From positions 62,001 to 126,000 of the forward strand of contig JAPWJZ010000006.1 in assembly GCA_028283745.1 (NCBI GenBank): a DNA stretch of 64,000 nt, read 5' to 3'. Both the position numbers and the translations under genes were made by a program. Every line of letters begins with the position of its first letter. Within the stretch, counting starts at the first letter, position 1. Shown in pieces: positions 59,779-64,000 of the stretch. Under the pieces are notes generated by a model, which saw nothing but the letters and a program-made list of their open reading frames with translations, was not told the DNA's origin and ran no database searches. Source of the stretch: Micavibrio sp. (lineage in GTDB: Bacteria; Pseudomonadota; Alphaproteobacteria; Micavibrionales; UBA2020).

Positions 59779-60123
59779 TCATAAAATCGCGCTGTGCTGC
59801 GCCAGCAGCGCCGCGCGTACATCTTCCTCTGACCACTGTAGCCGCTCGGGATTGCTCCGCAGGAGCGTGGCTTTCTTTTTGTTGATGGTTGTGCCGGTCT
59901 TGTGGGGCTTTAATTCAGAACCGATGACGTTTTCGACAATGGAGGCTTTGAGAACCACGAGCTTTACAAAGTCGCCGTCAATGCTGGCAATCTGCGCCGT
60001 CACCTTTTGCTTTCCCCAAGGTTTCGACTTCTTGCGCCGGTATTTGTTCCGCGGCCAAATGCCTTCCACCCATTCCAGCACATCGGATTCAACAAAGTCG
60101 CCTTGCGCCTGTTCCCACCCCAT
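59779..60123 (-). CDS. Hypothetical protein beside relaxase (114 aa)
   Basis: A 114-residue protein: MGWEQAQGDFVESDVLEWVE at the start, a basic patch (PRNKYRRKKSKPWGKQK), then a beta-strand region and a LQWSEEDVRAALLAQH tail. GGGGG lies just upstream of ATG 60123. It is 18 bases downstream of the relaxase gene on the same strand, so it is likely a mobilization-operon protein of unknown role. Confidence 0.78.
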   Translation of the reverse strand: MGWEQAQGDFVESDVLEWVEGIWPRNKYRRKKSKPWGKQKVTAQIASIDGDFVKLVVLKASIVENVIGSELKPHKTGTTINKKKATLLRSNPERLQWSEEDVRAALLAQHSAIL

Positions 60124-60141
60124 GATTACCCCCTGATTGTC

Positions 60142-62106
60142 TTAGATGCGTTGAATCCTACCGTCATTTTGACGGGCTGCGTAACCTTGCGGCTTTTTTG
60201 CCGCTGGTTTCCGCCTGCTGGCCGCCCCGGCAGGCGGTTTCACACCTGCCCGCGCCAGCAGCTCGCTGACTTCCAACACGTTCATGCGGAGGTTCGGCAC
60301 GGCCATTTCGGGATCGAGCGGCGGGCGGCGCGAGGGCTTGCTTTCGTTTTCCGGGGCGTTGAATATGCGGTCGATCAGCTGGGTATTGTCGCGTTTGCTG
60401 ACGACCTCTTGAACATAGGCGGTTTCATCCAGCTGCCGGTGTGGCGGCGGGGACATGACGGCGATTTCCCATTTTGGAAGGCCGTTCAGGGCGTAGCTCA
60501 TGTTTTCGATCAGGCTCATAAACTGCCGGTTGGCTTCTTTCTGGCGGTTCTCGGATTCCAGCTTCATTTCAAGCTCGACGTAACGCATGACACAGGCGTT
60601 ATATTCCGCTATGCGTGCCTGATAGTCTTTTGCCTTGTCAGAAACCTTCTGTTCTTCCGCTTTTGCTTCCATGGTCTTAAGGTGCAGCGTTTCCATCGTT
60701 TTTTCGATCACGCGCCGGATACGCGCCCGCATGTCGTCGGACAGGTTGTTGCTTTCAAGAGACGCCTGCAACGCCGACAGATCGCCCGACAAGTCGAGAA
60801 GGCGGGTTTCAATCCGCGCCAGCTGTTCCGTTAAAGGAACAGGCGCGGATTGAACGGCAAATGCCGTGGACGTCAAGGAAGGGTATTCCGGCGCTGTTTC
60901 TGTCTTGACGTAACGGGCAATGTCCCGCCGCAGCCGTTGCGCGTCGGCTTTCTGTTCTTCCTTGTAGAAGCGGACGGTTTTTTGCAGCTTCTGCCGTTCT
61001 TTCAGCTGCGCCCGTATCAGGGCCTGCAGCGCCTTGCGGTGTTCGGCCAGGTCGGCTTTGGCTTCGGTTTCATTGCGGAGACGGATCTTATGATATTCGC
61101 CGGTGACGCGCTGCCAGACACCGGCGATGCCGCCGTAAATCCGGGCGGCACGATGCCGGGTTCTTTCGTGCCAGTGTTCCTCCTGCAGTTGAGAAAGCAG
61201 CTGGCGCATCTGCCGTTGTTTCTGGACAAGCGCCTTTAACTCCTTAACGACAGGTCCGCGCTTTTTGGCGGATTTGGCCCTTGCTTCAGCCATATAGCGG
61301 TTCAGGTTCTCCGTCATCCGCTGCGCCAGATAGTCTCTTGCCTTCTCAAGGGAGGGCAGTTCCTCTGGCGGTCCCAATCTGGCTTTCAGCTCCCTTGTGC
61401 CGATATCGACCCAGCGGGACAGGGAATAGATGCCGCCCTTGACATCGAGGACGACATAGCCGCGCCGGTCGCCTTTCGCCAAGAGCATGCCTTGCTCTTC
61501 CAGAGCGCGGCCAAAGGATTCCTTGCTGTCCGACTGTTCCCACAGGGACTTGAACAGGGTTTTCATGGCCCTTGGGTCTTCCGTCAGCCGGACGGCTTGG
61601 CGGTATTCCTGCCGCGTCAGCTGCAGCGGGCTTCTTTGCTTGCCTTTCTTCATGCCTTCCGGCATCGGCCAGCCGTGTTTCAGGAACAAACCTTTGGAAA
61701 CATCCATGAGCTTGCGCTTGAAATGGCTCATGCGGATGGCGGTCAATGTGTCGGCGTCGATCCTCGACCAGACGCAATGGCAATGGCGACGACCGTTCTT
61801 CTCGTGGAAGACGATAATCCGGGGTTGGCCGACCAAAGCCAGTTTCTTCTCGATCTCCTCAATCGCCGCTTCAAAAGCCTCTATCGGCACATCGGCGTAT
61901 TCGGGCGGGTTCAGGCTGACGGAGAACAGGAACTGCTTGCAGCGCGTTCCCCGGCTGATCGCATAGGCTTCCTGCAGCGCCCCGGCCAGATCGTCGGAGA
62001 CGAAACCGCTGATCTCATGCACCGTCACATGATCGTTCTGCTCGCCATTGAGAAGATGCGCCGCCAGTTCCGCCGACCGGCCCCTTTGGCTGGCGAACAG
62101 GATCAT
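60142..62106 (-). CDS. Relaxase/mobilization nuclease (MobA/VirD2-like)
   Basis: A 654-residue relaxase. The N-terminal part (residues 1-~180) carries the metal-binding His motif in IVFHEKNGRRHCHCVWSRID (HxxxxxxHCH-like). VTVHEISGFVSDDLAGALQEAY precedes it. A long, charged coiled-coil middle (~230-530; e.g. LRRDIARYVKTETAPE) and a Pro/Arg-rich tail follow. Relaxases nick oriT and lead the DNA strand in conjugal transfer. A stop-start overlap (ATGA) couples it to the MobC-like gene. The catalytic Tyr or Ser could not be fixed by eye. Confidence 0.88.
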   Translation of the reverse strand: MILFASQRGRSAELAAHLLNGEQNDHVTVHEISGFVSDDLAGALQEAYAISRGTRCKQFLFSVSLNPPEYADVPIEAFEAAIEEIEKKLALVGQPRIIVFHEKNGRRHCHCVWSRIDADTLTAIRMSHFKRKLMDVSKGLFLKHGWPMPEGMKKGKQRSPLQLTRQEYRQAVRLTEDPRAMKTLFKSLWEQSDSKESFGRALEEQGMLLAKGDRRGYVVLDVKGGIYSLSRWVDIGTRELKARLGPPEELPSLEKARDYLAQRMTENLNRYMAEARAKSAKKRGPVVKELKALVQKQRQMRQLLSQLQEEHWHERTRHRAARIYGGIAGVWQRVTGEYHKIRLRNETEAKADLAEHRKALQALIRAQLKERQKLQKTVRFYKEEQKADAQRLRRDIARYVKTETAPEYPSLTSTAFAVQSAPVPLTEQLARIETRLLDLSGDLSALQASLESNNLSDDMRARIRRVIEKTMETLHLKTMEAKAEEQKVSDKAKDYQARIAEYNACVMRYVELEMKLESENRQKEANRQFMSLIENMSYALNGLPKWEIAVMSPPPHRQLDETAYVQEVVSKRDNTQLIDRIFNAPENESKPSRRPPLDPEMAVPNLRMNVLEVSELLARAGVKPPAGAASRRKPAAKKPQGYAARQNDGRIQRI

Positions 62107-62474
62107 AACTTGCCCTCCAGTCCCAAAGCCTGCACCAGCAACCGGCTCATCGCCCCGATCTCCTGACGGGCCTCAAGGATGGCTTGATGGACTTCCGGCG
62201 TGGCCGGAAGGGAGCCGCTGTTGACGGCTTTGGCGATCTGGTTGAGGTTGCTTGAAAGACGGCTCCGGCCAAAATCGGCCAGAAGCTGGCTTAATGCCTG
62301 TTCGTCGGGAACAGGCCGCCGATAGCTGCGGCGGCGGGAAACGGCCTCGTTAAAAAGCTGGTTACGGATGTATTCACCGAGGGGCAGCGGCCCGGCCAGA
62401 GCTTCCAGCTGCAGCCTTTCGGCCCGGCTCAAACGCAATGAAAAAGGCGCAAAAAATTCCTTCTTTCCCGACAT
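62103..62474 (-). CDS. MobC-like plasmid mobilization relaxosome protein
   Basis: A 123-residue basic protein: FSLRLSRAERLQLEALAGPL (ribbon-helix-helix-like start), GEYIRNQLFNEA, and SRLSSNLNQIAKAVNSGSLP, the classic MobC pattern of an RHH-type nicking accessory factor. ATG 62474 is chosen because an upstream TTG extension adds a Cys-rich non-family stretch. It overlaps the relaxase start and precedes it in the operon. oriT is expected in the spacer just upstream. Confidence 0.85.
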   Translation of the reverse strand: MSGKKEFFAPFSLRLSRAERLQLEALAGPLPLGEYIRNQLFNEAVSRRRSYRRPVPDEQALSQLLADFGRSRLSSNLNQIAKAVNSGSLPATPEVHQAILEARQEIGAMSRLLVQALGLEGKL

Positions 62475-63632
62475 GCACCCCCGCGCACAGCTAGGACAGT
62501 TCAAAAATTAACCGCAACAAAATGACCGAAGTTGAAGGACGCCCTGTAGCGCCTTGACAGCCCGAGTCTAAACACACGCTCCGATACTTGAATCTTACCA
62601 GTCGTTCATTAATCAGAGTTTAAAAAGCGTTACCTGATGTGATACACGACCAGACGAAAACACCGCCGCGTTGTTGACTGGCACGCTGTACCGCGCTATC
62701 AACAAAAGCAGGATAACGGCGTGAATCCGATAGAAGTTTCACGGCAAAAAACCGCCGCGAAACCGCGGCTTCCCTGCCGCGCCCGAACGGGCGCGGATAA
62801 TGACAAGAAAATTTTATCATTCTCCGCCGCGCCGAAGGCGCGGCAGGCAAGCTGTGCTTTGTACTACAAAAACCCTCGGGTTTTCTTCGTCCAAAGCCGA
62901 GCTTGGCAAGGGGTGTTCTACCCGTCACCCCGTTAGCATCCCCAAGGGCGGAAGGGGCTGCCGCCACCCTCCCGACATAACGCCATCGCGTTACATCGTC
63001 CTCCCCCCCGGTTGCGCTCATGGCCTGCCCGGCCATTCGCGCAAGGCATGAGGCCAGGACGAAAACGCCAGTTGCCGCATCCTCGCAGATGCAACAGCTG
63101 GCCTCGTCCCTGCATCATGCCCTTTGGCACTCCTGCACCGCACACCGCGACAGCCCCGCAGCGGGGGCGGGGTATCGCTGGGGTTGCTCCCGTGCCAGCG
63201 GCGGGCGCGGGCCGGTATGCCGCGCCGCCACAAGTATGGCTTGCCAGCCATGCACCGTAACAGCCGATGCAATGCGCCGTTCAGGGGAGCCGTTCGAGCT
63301 GCCCCAAAACCCCATGACCAGAAAGGGCGACGTTCGCTCTCCCTTCCGGCCAACCCATCAACCACCGTGATTGCCGGTGGAGCGCAAGTCAGGGCAAACA
63401 CCCCGACACCCGTTTAAGACATAGTATGCTGCAACGCAAAAGCGCCGCCCGTTTGGGCGGCGCTTTTCCTTGGCGTTGGCGCCGCTGGCCTGTCTGGGCT
63501 ATCTGTAGATACAGATAGCTGGGCCTGCGAAAGGCTATAACCCGGACATTAAATCCTTTTTGACCAACTTTTTAGAGATCAAGGCCCGCGACATGAACAA
63601 TCGACTGTGGAGAGAGATGTATTACTTCGGCT
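62475..63632. other. Palindrome-rich non-coding spacer, probable oriT region (about 1.1 kb)
   Basis: No convincing gene is present, though frames of 80-140 codons exist. 62475-62720 should hold oriT, next to mobC, but no nick motif was recognised. From 62777 short perfect stems follow each other: 62777-62796, 62826-62844, 62869-62884 (AAAACCC/GGGTTTT), 62910-62931 (GGGGTG/CACCCC), 62978-62993 (TAACGC/GCGTTA), 63020-63036 (ATGGCC/GGCCAT) and 63050-63105 (outer GAGGCCAG/CTGGCCTC). A terminator ends the series at 63438. 63470-63632 is plain. Confidence 0.7.
63438..63467. terminator. Strong intrinsic terminator, 13-bp stem
   Basis: AAAAGCGCCGCCC (63438-63450) and GGGCGGCGCTTTT (63455-63467) pair perfectly over 13 bp with a GTTT loop; A and T tracts make it bidirectional. 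It could end transcription of the leftward gene at 63633 and of anything rightward in the spacer. Confidence 0.85.
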
Positions 63633-64000
63633 TCAGGGTTCGCTTATCTTTCCGAATTGGATTTCGAGAAGATGAAGTTCAACATCAGTAGCGTTACTCA
63701 AGGTATACTCACTACCGAGGGGCACATCTAGAGACTGACCAACTTTAATTACAACGGGCTTTGAATTGATCAATACATCGGCAATACCAGCTAAAATTAA
63801 CAAATTCACAGATCGATACTTGTTGTATTGTCTCACAGTTTTCCTGTCGGCCAAAATGATGAGATGGTTTATTTTATATTCATCGCGTTCGCTTAACACC
63901 GTTTCACATCCCCATAAGCTTTTATCGGTGTCAACCTTATCTTGAGAAAGATCCGATAGTTTTAAAACTTGATCAACTAGCGTTTTCAGACCTTGCGATG
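63633..64000 (-). CDS. Degenerate cupin, C-terminal part (5' end outside window)
   Basis: The frame is open from the window end to a TGA at 63633-63635, giving about 121 residues of C-terminus. KSLWGCETVLSERDEYKINH, then SVNLLILAGIADVLI and HLLEIQFGKISEP follow the layout of the cupin domain of mannose-1-phosphate guanylyltransferase/mannose-6-phosphate isomerase (W-G...V..G.A.V...L..IEVQ.G). The metal-binding QxHxxRxEHW segment reads RQYNKYRSVNL, so the His and Glu ligands are gone. It is AT-richer than the core genome. It may be surface-glycan-related or cargo. Confidence 0.65.
   Translation of the reverse strand, partial: SQGLKTLVDQVLKLSDLSQDKVDTDKSLWGCETVLSERDEYKINHLIILADRKTVRQYNKYRSVNLLILAGIADVLINSKPVVIKVGQSLDVPLGSEYTLSNATDVELHLLEIQFGKISEP

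Larger units (their letters stand above)
55523..63632. mobile_element. Integrated mobilizable element (ends approximate)
   Basis: A tyrosine integrase gene near one end, a relaxase-MobC pair, small element-type genes, long palindrome-rich spacers and an AT-rich cargo gene form one foreign block. No conjugation (type IV secretion) genes are visible, so it would need a helper, unless they lie beyond the window. The left end must lie in the AT-rich 55523-55755, where TCTGCAC occurs twice (in AAATCTGCACGGAATCTGCAC). No tRNA target or direct-repeat att pair was found. The right end may lie near 63.5 kb or outside the window. Confidence 0.65.

Noticed and set aside
62620..63401. Frames of about 120-140 codons on the minus strand in the 62.5-63.5 kb spacer
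   Set aside because: They cross several perfect hairpins, lack ribosome sites, and their products look random (Arg/Ser/Gly-rich). A small real gene cannot be fully excluded.

Overview
The window comes from a GC-rich alphaproteobacterium. The evidence is a CckA-type hybrid kinase beside a flagellar export operon, a candidate CtrA box, an NDUFAF5-like methyltransferase, alphaproteobacterial recA, RcnB and DUF4159 contexts, and strong sigma-54 sites in front of a flagellar operon. A deep-branching Rhodospirillales- or Micavibrio-like lineage fits, but no rRNA or other decisive marker is present, so the genus is not assigned. No rRNA, tRNA or CRISPR array was seen.

Layout. 0-14 kb holds housekeeping and unknown genes: a truncated diacylglycerol kinase, a cold-shock protein, two rRNA methyltransferases (RlmJ, RlmI), a sirtuin, an O-methyltransferase, three linked unknowns, ubiG, an NDUFAF5-like methyltransferase and a 955-residue methyltransferase fusion. 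14-18 kb has comF, a tandem pair of secreted paralogues, a tiny lipoprotein and an MFS transporter. 18-24.3 kb is a divergent flagellar export and rod cluster: FlhB-like/unknown/fliO/fliP leftwards, flgB-flgC-fliE-fliQ-fliR-flhB rightwards. The region between them carries a near-consensus sigma-54 promoter and a candidate CtrA site. The rightward run continues into cckA, whose phosphorelay normally controls CtrA, so regulator and target sit together.

27-37 kb has an HSL-type esterase, recA with a candidate alphaproteobacterial LexA box, a VOC protein, a dapA-smpB-rhomboid operon (the rhomboid has lost its catalytic His), a Slt-type lytic transglycosylase, and a two-gene partner-switching module. 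That module is a serine-kinase/REC/PP2C protein plus a STAS protein, built like SypE/SypA of Vibrio fischeri and preceded by a sigma-54 promoter. 37-55 kb is mostly leftward: two BatA/DUF4159-type membrane proteins, a DUF58 protein, rsmB, an IMP-dehydrogenase homologue whose catalytic-Cys loop is replaced, rlmE, an HEVGH zincin-like protein, mmsA, a protein-glutaminase-like protein, a heparinase II/III-family protein and rpe. A sterol-desaturase-family hydroxylase and some small unknowns are interspersed.

From about 55.5 kb the window enters an integrated mobilizable element: tyrosine integrase, small element proteins, an AT-rich unknown cargo gene ending in a zinc ribbon, a relaxase and a MobC-like accessory protein. 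Its long non-coding stretches are packed with short perfect hairpins and one nested palindrome of about 100 bases. The window ends inside a gene for a degenerate cupin related to the C-terminal domain of mannose-phosphate isomerase/guanylyltransferase.

Most promising for follow-up are the SypE/SypA-like module, the protein-glutaminase-like protein, the catalytic-Cys-less IMPDH homologue, and the palindrome-filled non-coding DNA of the mobile element. All functional calls come from reading motifs; no database search was run.
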